Assembly: GCA_022539475.1 (NCBI GenBank)
Contig: VCMS01000017.1
Location: forward strand, 592,647 to 620,893
Direction of reading: 5' to 3'
Length of the DNA: 28,247 nt
Source: Gracilaria domingensis
Taxonomy: Eukaryota > Rhodophyta > Florideophyceae > Gracilariales > Gracilariaceae
Part shown: positions 7,410-15,174 of the stretch, in pieces
Layout of the letters: each line of letters opens with the position of its first letter
Numbering within the stretch: the stretch's first letter is position 1
Program-made: the position numbers and the translations under genes
Notes under the pieces: generated by a model
The model's input: the letters and a program-made list of their open reading frames with translations, nothing else
What the model was told of the DNA's origin: nothing
Databases searched by the model: none

Positions 7410-10327
7410 CACACGCCGTGCACATATATCAAACTAGAGAAAACTAGCGCTTCACACCCACTTGATCCGCGACTTTTGGCACAATACGCGACCTTTGCAA
7501 TAGCTCCGAATCGCGACGTGGCCGACATCAGAGCGACTACCTGGGCAACCCAAGTCTCTGAATCTTCTCCGCTTACCAATACAGTGGAAAACCTTGGCTT
7601 TCTACTGGGACCAAATGCTGGAGAAGCGAAGACATGTTGGATGATGGGGTATTTGGGTCGTCCCAGCTTAAGTGCCTTAGAAGACGAATCGAAGTGTTCA
7701 AGAGTCGGAACGAAACCGCCTTTCACGAGGGCCGAATTCACCAGAGTTATCCTTGTCTTTTCTGGGAAGTATGTAATAGAGTGCTCATCCAGTGTTTCTT
7801 TCACGAGACTGAGGAAAGAAGGAAGGGCCTGTTCACCAATTTGATCAAGAATCGACCTTGTGTCCCTACTTGAGAACATCTCTCTAACAGCAGTCCATGT
7901 TTTTGAACTGGACATACTTGAAACACAATGTTGAAGAGCTCGTAAAGTGAAAGAACGCCCTCTCATTGCAAACTGAGGAAGCTGTGTGGAAGTTCCTGGT
8001 AAACCTGGATTACGCTGGTAAGGAGTATTGCCATTCCATTGCTTTCTAACATGTCCGTGCTCAATGGAGCGAATAGTCTCCTCCACAGCCGTTGCTGTTC
8101 TTCTGGACGTCTTTTTGTAGTGTCTTTTAAATAGCAGGTGTGCATGTTCGTATATGCCTGCGTCGTAGTACTTGATACTTCCCAGACGGCGGATATCGTC
8201 CACGAGATGATCGAGAAGATGAAACTTCAGAGTTCCCAGTCTGGAGGGATGAAAATCCGCCAGAGTCTTTGTTGCGGAACGCTTGAAGGCTTCAATCTCC
8301 GAACTAAGACACAGGAGAGAGCTTTCAGTCCAATACGGGTCACGATTGTATCTGAATAAGGTCGAGAGCAAGTCCGAGTACTGAGAGAAAACGGTTGTGA
8401 TTGGGGCAACGTCCTGTTCTCCACAGCATATGTCAAAGAATGCTCCTATGAAGGGAAAGACCATGTCAAGTGCTTTGTAGTTTTTGGCCTCCAGCATTCC
8501 ACGGAGACCGTCTTTCGTGAAGATACCATTCAAAGATTTGCCTTTCTCCTGCGTGGAGAAATCGATATGTAAACCTTTGGCAGGAGAATCGCGTTCTATG
8601 GCAGCTAGAATTGCGTTTGCATGGTTGAGGAGTTGGGTGCGTATCGTTCGAAATGAACGCGATGCAGATGTTCCTATTGTGGTGCACAGGGTGTCTGACT
8701 GCAGTCTCTCGATTGTGGCCGTTTTTATCAACTTTGAGATGCCGAGATGCAAGTTGTGTAATGGTTCGAATGAGAACAGACTGTATGGAGACAATCCCGA
8801 GACCATTCCAAGGCTTACGGAAGTTTCGAGGAACGAAGGAATGAGAGATATGGAATTTGAACGCATCAGAGTATCCGCTTGAGATCTCCTCTCCCTCGCA
8901 CGACGTGGACGTCTTTCCGCCTCGTCTTTTTGTGCATGTTGCAAGATAGCTGTGTATGTCTTTCGGATGCTTTTCGTGTGCTTTTGAGAACGTCCGTTGA
9001 ATGAGGTGGGAATAGGACTGCATAAAGATGAGCGAGGGGCTTTGCATCTATGACACGGGCTTTGCGTTTTGGTGCCATGAAGAATAGACAGAATGTCCTT
9101 AGCCTCAGGAATATCCGCACAATAACTTGCAAGCAGAGGATGGCACACTCGACTTAGTTTGTCTTCGCCGATGAACTGAAAACCTTTCTGCGTGAGATTT
9201 AGAATGGGCTCCAGGACTTGACGAAGAGATTCTTGAAGGATTTGCATCCTGGACTCGCGTAGAGACTTGCTAGAAGCGAATGGCATTGCGTCTGCTTCAG
9301 ATGCGGAAACCTCGATCAGTGTGGTAGGGAAGTATGCCACTACTGTGAGGTCATCACGGATACACTTACGGCGAAGCTGGTCGGAGAAGTTGAGAAATAT
9401 GAGGTGAAGAGGATAGGCGGTAACCGATGTTTGCTTTAGAGTTGTTGAAGACTTATCGGTGTATACCTGCAGAAGACCTACGAAAGATTCGCTGTAACTT
9501 ATTTCTTGGGAGTACCACACTATTCTACTATCCAAAGAGCCCATGACCATTTCCTTAAGTTTTGAGGTGGCGTCTCTTGCGAGAGAGCCGGACATGGGGT
9601 GAGATATTTTCGTGGAGTGGGTCTGAGGTAAAGGGTGGAAGAATGTGTTTTCGTTGTTAGCCAACTGGAGCTGTTTCACAAGTGTCTGAACGGGGTCTCT
9701 CGTGTAGAGGGTGGCGCTGAACTTACATTCTTCTGGCGAGACAGTTCTGCGATTGAAACCGTCCTTTGAGGCGTATCGTTCGAAAATGGCCTTCTTCAGT
9801 TCTGTACAGCGCTTGGAACTTGTTATGGTCTCGTTGAATCGCTTTTGCGAGAATCGCGGGTCCCGAAGTAGCCCAATTAGCTCGTCCTCCTCACGATGAC
9901 CAAGGTTGGAAGCTACTGAAGCCAGACAAACCGTGAGATAATCCATATGCAAATCACCGAGGGCCTCCTCAGAAGGCACTGGGCGGGAACTGCTTCCGTG
10001 TTCTCGCTCTAATGACGCGGGAGCCGGGGAAGGAGAAACACAATGCAAAGTGTCCGGAATGGGAGGGGCGCACGGAGTGGGGTCGACGATGTCCTCGGAC
10101 ACTGGAGGCTCGGGAAGGCGACAAGGGGCAGTGACCGTTTCGGAAGATGCGGGCGCGGGTGCGGAAAGCTTGAGACGCTTGCTTCTCCGAATGGGCCGGC
10201 TATTGTCGTCTTCCAGCGCTGCTTTCAGACGAAACGGGCAATGGTTGACATGCTGTTGAATGGATAAGACTCCTCGGCGAGTAACGAAGGGGCACCCACG
10301 CTTCTTATGTGTACAGTAGTAGACCAT
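7178..10327 (-). CDS. Plavaka-like (CACTA-related) transposase, 3' end fused to palindrome block
   Basis: From the ATG at 10327 the open frame is 1049 codons; the last 70-80 are read-through into palindrome block 1 (left of about 7409). The N-terminus has a C-x6-C...H-x3-C finger (YCTHKKRGC, HVNHC), likely DNA-binding, followed by a basic, Ser/Pro-rich linker. The core resembles fungal Plavaka transposases. It contains VYTDKS with a candidate catalytic Asp (about residue 290), CADIPEAKDIL then CHRCKAP (about 402-430), and KFHLLDHLVDDIRRLG, then YEHAHLLFKRHYKKTSRR (about 702-742), where the Glu is a candidate third acidic residue. Such enzymes cut and paste DNA in the nucleus. The natural C-terminus seems lost to the palindrome block. 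The frame is otherwise open, so copy A decayed recently. Family assignment rests on motif memory, not a search. Confidence 0.7.
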   Translation of the reverse strand: MVYYCTHKKRGCPFVTRRGVLSIQQHVNHCPFRLKAALEDDNSRPIRRSKRLKLSAPAPASSETVTAPCRLPEPPVSEDIVDPTPCAPPIPDTLHCVSPSPAPASLEREHGSSSRPVPSEEALGDLHMDYLTVCLASVASNLGHREEDELIGLLRDPRFSQKRFNETITSSKRCTELKKAIFERYASKDGFNRRTVSPEECKFSATLYTRDPVQTLVKQLQLANNENTFFHPLPQTHSTKISHPMSGSLARDATSKLKEMVMGSLDSRIVWYSQEISYSESFVGLLQVYTDKSSTTLKQTSVTAYPLHLIFLNFSDQLRRKCIRDDLTVVAYFPTTLIEVSASEADAMPFASSKSLRESRMQILQESLRQVLEPILNLTQKGFQFIGEDKLSRVCHPLLASYCADIPEAKDILSILHGTKTQSPCHRCKAPRSSLCSPIPTSFNGRSQKHTKSIRKTYTAILQHAQKDEAERRPRRARERRSQADTLMRSNSISLIPSFLETSVSLGMVSGLSPYSLFSFEPLHNLHLGISKLIKTATIERLQSDTLCTTIGTSASRSFRTIRTQLLNHANAILAAIERDSPAKGLHIDFSTQEKGKSLNGIFTKDGLRGMLEAKNYKALDMVFPFIGAFFDICCGEQDVAPITTVFSQYSDLLSTLFRYNRDPYWTESSLLCLSSEIEAFKRSATKTLADFHPSRLGTLKFHLLDHLVDDIRRLGSIKYYDAGIYEHAHLLFKRHYKKTSRRTATAVEETIRSIEHGHVRKQWNGNTPYQRNPGLPGTSTQLPQFAMRGRSFTLRALQHCVSSMSSSKTWTAVREMFSSRDTRSILDQIGEQALPSFLSLVKETLDEHSITYFPEKTRITLVNSALVKGGFVPTLEHFDSSSKALKLGRPKYPIIQHVFASPAFGPSRKPRFSTVLVSGEDSETWVAQVVALMSATSRFGAIAKVAYCAKSRGSSGCEALVFSSLIYVHGVCSEITAGRAGRSAFEGLRRVPECGQNVPAGGGGGGGGRVRVATLTRPDPPARGHVLDDFLKKVRFYARGRGGSVVLG

Positions 10328-10696
10328 GGGAAGAAGAACTGAACGAGAAACGACGACAAAGACTGCAAGGGAAGGGCGTCCGAAGGGAGAAGGAGGTCGA
10401 GCGACAGTCAATATCGACGTCTTGCTCAGAACGGAGAATATATTTTGAGTTTAAATCACGTGCTTTCGTTCAAAAAGCAACGTAGGTACACGTCGACCTC
10501 AACACAAGGGTGTACTTCTCGTATTATCTACCACTGGTTATAAACCTGTGGTTTCCCAACGTTGTACGCTGTACACTTGTCCAATCTCGCACAGAAAAAT
10601 AAATCTCTTCCCTTCGCCGCCGCCGCCGCGCCTCCGACGTCCGAACTTCCGTTACCGTCGTGAGCCATGCCATCGATATCATCGCGTTATACTCCG

Positions 10697-10771
10697 CTCC
10701 GTCGTACTTTTTCCCGCCCTCCACTTTATGGATGCTCCATAAAGTAGAGGGCGGAAGAAAGTAGGACGGAG
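10697..10771. repeat. Leader hairpin 1, copy A
   Basis: Two 36-base arms, about 31 of 36 bases paired, around a 3-base loop (TGC). The arms start CTCCGTC and end GGACGGAG. Copy B has the same structure near 24655-24729. It lies roughly 370 bases upstream of the transposase ATG. Confidence 0.85.
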
Positions 10772-10916
10772 TCATCCGTATCTCAGGGATGTTTTCCGTG
10801 CAGTCTTTTCGTACGTTCTCCCATATCCTTCCACGTATCTTTGCTCTAAACTAACCAATCCTCACCGCGTTTCTTCGCGCTCTGCGACATGGAAACGGCA
10901 GGAAATAAGCTAATCA

Positions 10917-10966
10917 CCCTCAACTTCTTCTATTTGTTCAAGATATAGAACGAGTTGAAGGGTGAA
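10917..10966. repeat. Leader hairpin 2, copy A (weak)
   Basis: CACCCTCAACT at the left pairs with AGTTGAAGGGTG at the right with one mispaired base, separated by an AT-rich centre. Present in copy B near 24875-24924. It is shorter and less perfect than the other leader hairpins. Confidence 0.55.
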
Positions 10967-11025
10967 AACGGGAACCCGGTAACCCAAACCGACGACTGTA
11001 AGTACGCGACCAATAGTTCATTTCG

Positions 11026-11108
11026 TTGCGCCATAGGCTCTAGCTTCGCGTCTTGCGCTGCTTTTCAAAAGTAGCGCAAGACTCGAGAAGCTAAAGCCTA
11101 TGGCGCAA
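11026..11108. repeat. Leader hairpin 3, copy A
   Basis: Arms of about 40 bases, beginning TTGCGCCATAGGCT and ending AGCCTATGGCGCAA, with a few mismatches and a small bulge around TCTCGA. In copy B a 97-base deletion has removed the right arm and half of the left arm. Confidence 0.85.
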
Positions 11109-11489
11109 CAAACCAAGTTGGTTTCTCGGCGATCTTGGATCTCTGCCTGTTCGGGATAGGCGACTCTGGTACTTGGTTGAGACATAGGTTTCTGTCTCGT
11201 TTATCGCATCTTGCGGTATGTTTGCAGCATGGGCATTCTCGGTGTCGTTGCTTGTGAGTTCTTGCTTCGAGACCTTTCGCGTTTTACGATGAATGGATTG
11301 CTGGTAATCTAACCGATCACTTTCCTTTTTCTTCTTCCTTTTGCGAGTTACTAGGTCCCTCGACTTTTCTAGCGCAACGTTTCTGTTTTGCTTTATCAAT
11401 GGTACGTTCCATCGCAATTCAAATGTTTCCAACGGAGCATTGACTAACTTATGGATACTTTCTGCTTGCGTATACAGGTAAACGACCAA
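11091..11489 (-). CDS. Possible accessory exon in transposon leader (no ATG)
   Basis: An open frame of about 130 codons on the transposase strand, starting at a TTG with no internal ATG. The peptide is highly charged, with a nuclear-signal-like RKRKKKKE segment. The same frame is found in copy B (25350-24976). The second tandem unit (11561-11900) encodes a near-copy (SIHKLVND, WNVPLIKQNRNVALEKSRD) that is interrupted by one extra base near 11710. Persistence of the frame in several copies hints at coding use, perhaps as a spliced exon of a second element protein. Chance maintenance by recent duplication is equally possible. No family was recognised. Confidence 0.25.
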   Translation of the reverse strand: MVVYLYTQAESIHKLVNAPLETFELRWNVPLIKQNRNVALEKSRDLVTRKRKKKKESDRLDYQQSIHRKTRKVSKQELTSNDTENAHAANIPQDAINETETYVSTKYQSRLSRTGRDPRSPRNQLGLLRHRL

Positions 11490-11900
11490 TTTTATTTCAT
11501 CTCTCCAGATCCATCATCGATCTTGAGAGACAAAATGAAATTGGTCGTTTACCTGTCTGACTGTTCGGGATAGGCGATTCTGGTACTTGTTTGGGATATA
11601 GGCTAGATTCTCGTTTATCGCGTCTTGCGGTATGTTTGCTGCATGGGCATTCTCGGTGTCCTTGCTTGTGAGTTCTCGCTTCGACACCTTTCGCGGTTTA
11701 CGATGATATGGTGGGCTGGTAATCTAACCGATCCCTTTCCTGCTTCTTCTTCCATTTGCGAGTTACTAGGTCCCTCGACTTTTCTAGCGCAACGTTTCTG
11801 TTTTGTTTTATCAATGGTACGTTCCATCGCATTTCAAATGTATCTAACGGATCATTGACTAACTTATGGATACTTTCTGCTTGCGTATACAGGTAAATGA
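11147..11900. repeat. Leader tandem duplication, period 414 bases
   Basis: Two direct copies of about 340 bases, 11147-11486 and 11561-11900, run from CTGTTCGGGATAGGCGA to TGCGTATACAGGTAAA with scattered substitutions. The 75 bases between them are part of a hairpin. Both copies exist in transposon copy B (about 25008-25347 and 25422-25761). On the minus strand both units encode a similar Lys/Arg-rich peptide. Confidence 0.85.
11475..11555. repeat. Leader hairpin 4, copy A
   Basis: CAGGTAAACGACCAATTT at the left pairs with AAATTGGTCGTTTACCTG at the right, continued imperfectly by ATTTCATCTCTC and GAGAGACAAAAT. It straddles the junction of the two tandem units. Conserved in copy B except for a single-base change in the right arm (CGTTTTACTG). 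Confidence 0.85.
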
Positions 11901-11938
11901 CTTTTGATGCGGACGTAGCTCACGAGTTGCAGGTGCAG

Positions 11939-11990
11939 GTTCCTCAAGTAGGGAACCATGCATCTGGGCATGGTTCCCTACATGAGGAAC
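11939..11990. repeat. Leader hairpin 5, copy A
   Basis: GTTCCTCAAGTAGGGAACC pairs with GGTTCCCTACATGAGGAAC with one mismatch; the inner ATGC/GCAT bases extend the stem. Copy B has it at 25800-25851. Confidence 0.85.
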
Positions 11991-11991
11991 G

Positions 11992-12024
11992 GAGAGGATG
12001 AGGCGCTTCGCGCCTCATCCTCTC
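11992..12024. repeat. Leader hairpin 6, copy A (perfect)
   Basis: A perfect stem of 15 base pairs, GAGAGGATGAGGCGC with its complement, around a TTC loop. It begins two bases after hairpin 5. Copy B has it unchanged at 25853-25885. Confidence 0.9.
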
Positions 12025-12064
12025 GGAGTGCGTATGTGTTCTACCGATCCAGCACTATGGTGGA

Positions 12065-12098
12065 GGTGCAGTCTGCGGCATCTGCCGCAGATTGCGCC
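12065..12098. repeat. Leader hairpin 7, copy A
   Basis: GGTGCAGTCTGCGGCA and TGCCGCAGATTGCGCC pair over 14 of 16 positions around a 2-base centre. Copy B carries it at 25926-25959. Confidence 0.8.
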
Positions 12099-12390
12099 TA
12101 CACCCGATCCATTATGGGGAAATGGTACATGTAATATAGCGAAGTAGTGGTTAGCAAAAGCGGTCGATAGAAGAATAGATACGAATAAAACGGTATGATT
12201 TCATAATGGGCATCATCTGTACTAGCACTAGTATTCCATGCGTTGCAGGGTATCATTCCGCAGAAGGTATCGTGTAATGTGCACCTTAATGGAAACTGAA
12301 CCTAGACTTCGCGAAATACAGTTCAGGTAGCCTTCGACTAAAGAACTAGCACGAGTGGAAAACCCCCCAGTATTTACTGCACAGAGATTC

Positions 12391-12489
12391 TGGACGACCC
12401 AAGCAATTATCTGCAAATTTTGAAATAATTGATCTCGATATTTTTTCAAAAAATTTACTGGACGACCCTTGCCAATTTCTGGACGACCC
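12391..12489. repeat. Subterminal TGGACGACCC direct repeats, copy A
   Basis: The decamer TGGACGACCC occurs at 12391, 12459 and 12480, the last one about 30 bases from the element's right edge. The same three copies occur in copy B at 26252, 26320 and 26341. Clustered short repeats near the ends are typical transposase-binding sites in CACTA-type elements; binding here is inferred. Confidence 0.7.
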
Positions 12490-12632
12490 TCGCCAAAAAC
12501 TAGCATCTGCAAGAGACAGACGTAGCAACCCTCCCCAATCCCGTACACCCGCGTCGCCCAAAAACAGCTTCCCATTCCTCCCCATCCTTTTCTCCTTATG
12601 CGCCGCCTGATTTCGTTTGCCCGTTCGCAGTT

Positions 12633-12953
12633 TCATGCCCTACGTAAAAACCCAGTCAAGACCGGAGCCCCGATTGCCTCCTTTGGCACCTCTTCCATCA
12701 CCATCCTCTTCTCCTTACGCCTCTTCGTCAGACGGCTCTTCCGGTGCCCAAAACTACCAGCCTTCGCCTTCGTTGTCAAAAAGGACTCCTTCTGTGCCGC
12801 AACCCTTCCCGCACTTCCCATCTCTGTCCTTCCTTCTACATCCAATTTCAACATCCTTTCCTCCACCAACCCTTGTCTTGTGCAGAACACTTTCACCGCC
12901 TTCTCCAGCACGTCTATCACGTTTCTAAGGACAATAAGCTTCTCTTGCGCAAC
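12633..12953 (-). CDS. Possible C-terminal exon, basic protein, unrecognised
   Basis: The frame is open from a TGA at about 12956 to a stop at 12633, about 106 codons without an ATG near its start. It reads as Lys/Arg/Glu-rich (EKAVKVFCTRQGLVEER, KSRLTKRRKEKR) with purine-rich first codon positions typical of coding DNA. The plus-strand frames over the same bases are Ser/Pro-rich, as expected for shadows of such a gene. It could be the last exon of a spliced gene or a remnant. The right edge of transposon copy A lies about 110 bases past its stop. No family was recognised. Confidence 0.3.
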   Translation of the reverse strand, partial: VAQEKLIVLRNVIDVLEKAVKVFCTRQGLVEERMLKLDVEGRTEMGSAGRVAAQKESFLTTKAKAGSFGHRKSRLTKRRKEKRMVMEEVPKEAIGAPVLTGFLRRA

Positions 12954-14783
12954 TCATCTAGGCCTCCTGGCGCACATTATAGTACACCATACACGTTTTA
13001 TCTCATCTCCATCTCTTAAACGAACAAAAAGCTGCGCAAGATTAATATCTTCTCAACCGTAGGCTCACTATCAGCCCCACTCAGCAGCACACCGCCCATT
13101 TCAATCATAATATTCACAATCAAATAGTAAAAGTACAATCCATAACATTGCCACCCTTGCTTTTATCTTTATCACCAAATACATCTTTGTGCCTTTTTCT
13201 CCGCAAACTGTTTTCAATCTTTAACGTCCTTTAAAGCATGGATATTTTGCCATTTTTTATAACCACCTCCACCTTCCATTTTACTTACGTCTACGCTTAA
13301 CCATCATTTGTCCTTTTCTTCGCGCATATACAGTCTTTATCTGCCAAGTACTTGTTGTTTGACATCCGAACGGCCTTTTCAATGGCGTCAAAGGTACCTC
13401 TCTCCCATCCAATGACGTATGACGATCATTGTCTTTACCGTATTCGTTAGACGTCATTAAAACCCGGGCTCTTACAAGATCAAAGAAATCAATGCGGTAC
13501 CGTGCAAGAAAGGAGTGTTAAGCTATTCGGCCTTCTGAGCTCGTGGCACACTTTCTTTTGTTCACCTAAATTCGTCCCATTCCTCTTATCGAAGTTCTCA
13601 TCGGACGATCTTCTGTACAAACCCCCATCTTTCACTATTTAACGCCAACTAATTATCTTCCTACAATATCATTAAATAGTTTTTTTAACCACCTTGCCTT
13701 GACCCGGATTAATCTCCCATCGAAGGTTGAGAAAACGTTAAAGCCGCTCTCAATGATTCACAGTTCTCTTTCAAGTTGTGGAGGGCAGCGCCACTTCTTT
13801 TCAATGGTCGTTGTTTCTCAGCATGCCATGCAATAAGTTGTTAATCGTTGTTGTGGAACATGCGTCAGTGACAAGATCGTTAGAGGCATGGGTTGCGGAT
13901 GTTGATTGGTGGTCGAGCGTGGACAATGAGTGCTAATGACGAAATGGAGAGGATTGCAAAGCAGAAATGTTTCGCTGTGCTCCTAGGCATCTGTGAACTA
14001 TTTCAGGCGATACATTATATACTCTGTTCTACAGCTGAATGAAAACTCCTTTCGTGCCGCTATGAACGGTTTTTGATAGAGTTGGTTGTTTTTGTGTTGT
14101 TAGTAGACGTTTACTCGCAGAGATTCGAATGCAAGTGAGAAGGACGATGCAAAGAGCAACAGATGGTTTTCGTTTTGTGTAGCAAAGACATAGTCTACAT
14201 GTGGTGCACTGCGGGACGTCAGTAGTACGACGGGGACGAGCTACTCTGTGCTTGCTCTCCTGAAAAGCACGGCGAGCATAATGGCTCGGATGTTGTATGG
14301 CATTTAAAAGTGGAGAGTCATAGTTTAACTACTGGTTTGAACGGTTGAAATCAAACTCAAGTACGCTTATAAGGTTGAAGATCTCGAGCACTGGCGTCTT
14401 TTCAAAATCACGGAGAAGAACTCGCATGAGCGTGGAGTCACCATTGCGCACGGCCAACGTTGGTGCTTTTCACTTGTCAAATGAGCGCGAGAGCGAAATG
14501 TACTTGCACGCACCGACGCGCACGTGTATACATTTTGTACTGAGAAGGGGCCGAAAGATAGGCGGTACAGCAACGCAACGTGCGCGCCACCAGCACAGCG
14601 CCGCTGTGGGCTCGGCAACAATCGATCAAACAACCCCCATTCCCTGGTAGAAAATTGCCAAAAGTTTCGATGTTCAGAAGGTTGTGATGTTTAACCAAAG
14701 TGGTGCATAGGTGCTCCATAGGTGTTTATTTAATTCCGAGGAACATAAATTATGATTTAAGGTGGTGGTTAGGTTGTCGGCGT
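12954..14783. other. Gene-poor region
   Basis: No convincing coding region in 1.8 kb. Open frames here (for example 14345-14650) are short and compositionally unremarkable. The left part is T/C-rich on the plus strand and the right part is mixed. No long repeats, tRNA-like boxes or palindromes were noticed. Confidence 0.4.
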
Positions 14784-15017
14784 ATGCCAGGTGTCCATTG
14801 CTGCAACAGCTTGTACGAGATTAACAGCTCGTATCGCCAGAACTGGCCACCCGGCATGCTCATATCACCTAAGCGTTACAAGCAGCTCCAGGGCAGTGAT
14901 GATCGGTACCTGAAGTTCTTTGCCGGACGTGACTCTGTCAGTTGGTGCGAGAAGTTAGCCGTACGATCGCCAGTGGCTCCGGCTCGAAATTCGGGGCTCA
15001 CTAGAGTTCTTTGCTGA
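14784..15017 (+). CDS. Small open frame upstream of the Ser-rich gene
   Basis: A 77-codon frame beginning MPGVHCCNSLYEINSSYRQN, with several Cys, Trp and aromatic residues. It could be a first exon of the Ser-rich membrane-protein gene that follows or a chance frame. Bases 14908-14923 (tacctgaagttctttg) recur in variant form at 14999-15014 in another frame, so local duplication has shaped this stretch. No family was recognised and no signal peptide is evident. Confidence 0.2.
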   Translation: MPGVHCCNSLYEINSSYRQNWPPGMLISPKRYKQLQGSDDRYLKFFAGRDSVSWCEKLAVRSPVAPARNSGLTRVLC

Positions 15018-15174
15018 GCTCGAGCTCTACTCCGAGCTTTCTAACATTCTTTACCCTGGTCTGTCAACATCAACCGAGCTTGGGTGCATGACCAGCAGGG
15101 ATTGTTACTACGAGTGTTAGCAGCCTTCCGAGCTTAACTTCTGTTCCGAGCTGAAGTGCCTCGTCGCGGGGATT

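Larger units (their letters stand above)
7410..12520 (-). mobile_element. Plavaka-like DNA transposon, copy A
   Basis: The element contains the transposase gene and a 2.1 kb leader upstream of it. The right edge is set by comparison with copy B: similarity is near continuous up to 12520 (26381 in B) and stops abruptly, ending CATCTGCAAGAGACAG. The left edge is not seen because the palindrome block interrupts the transposase near 7409, so the matching terminal inverted repeat and target-site duplication cannot be shown. Three copies of TGGACGACCC lie within the last 130 bases, like subterminal binding sites of CACTA-type elements. Confidence 0.7.

Noticed and set aside
7650..7670. GGGTCGTCCCA as an inverted copy of the subterminal TGGACGACCC repeat
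   Set aside because: A single imperfect match inside transposase coding sequence, not clustered and not near an end.
12430..12470. Shared TTTTTTCAAAAAAT and TGGACGA motifs between the transposon end and the palindrome spacers
   Set aside because: The shared segments are short and AT-rich and do not extend into an alignment, so common origin is not shown.
12228..12575. Open frames across the right edge of both transposon copies
   Set aside because: The frame joins transposon end and unrelated host DNA in each copy, so it is fortuitous.
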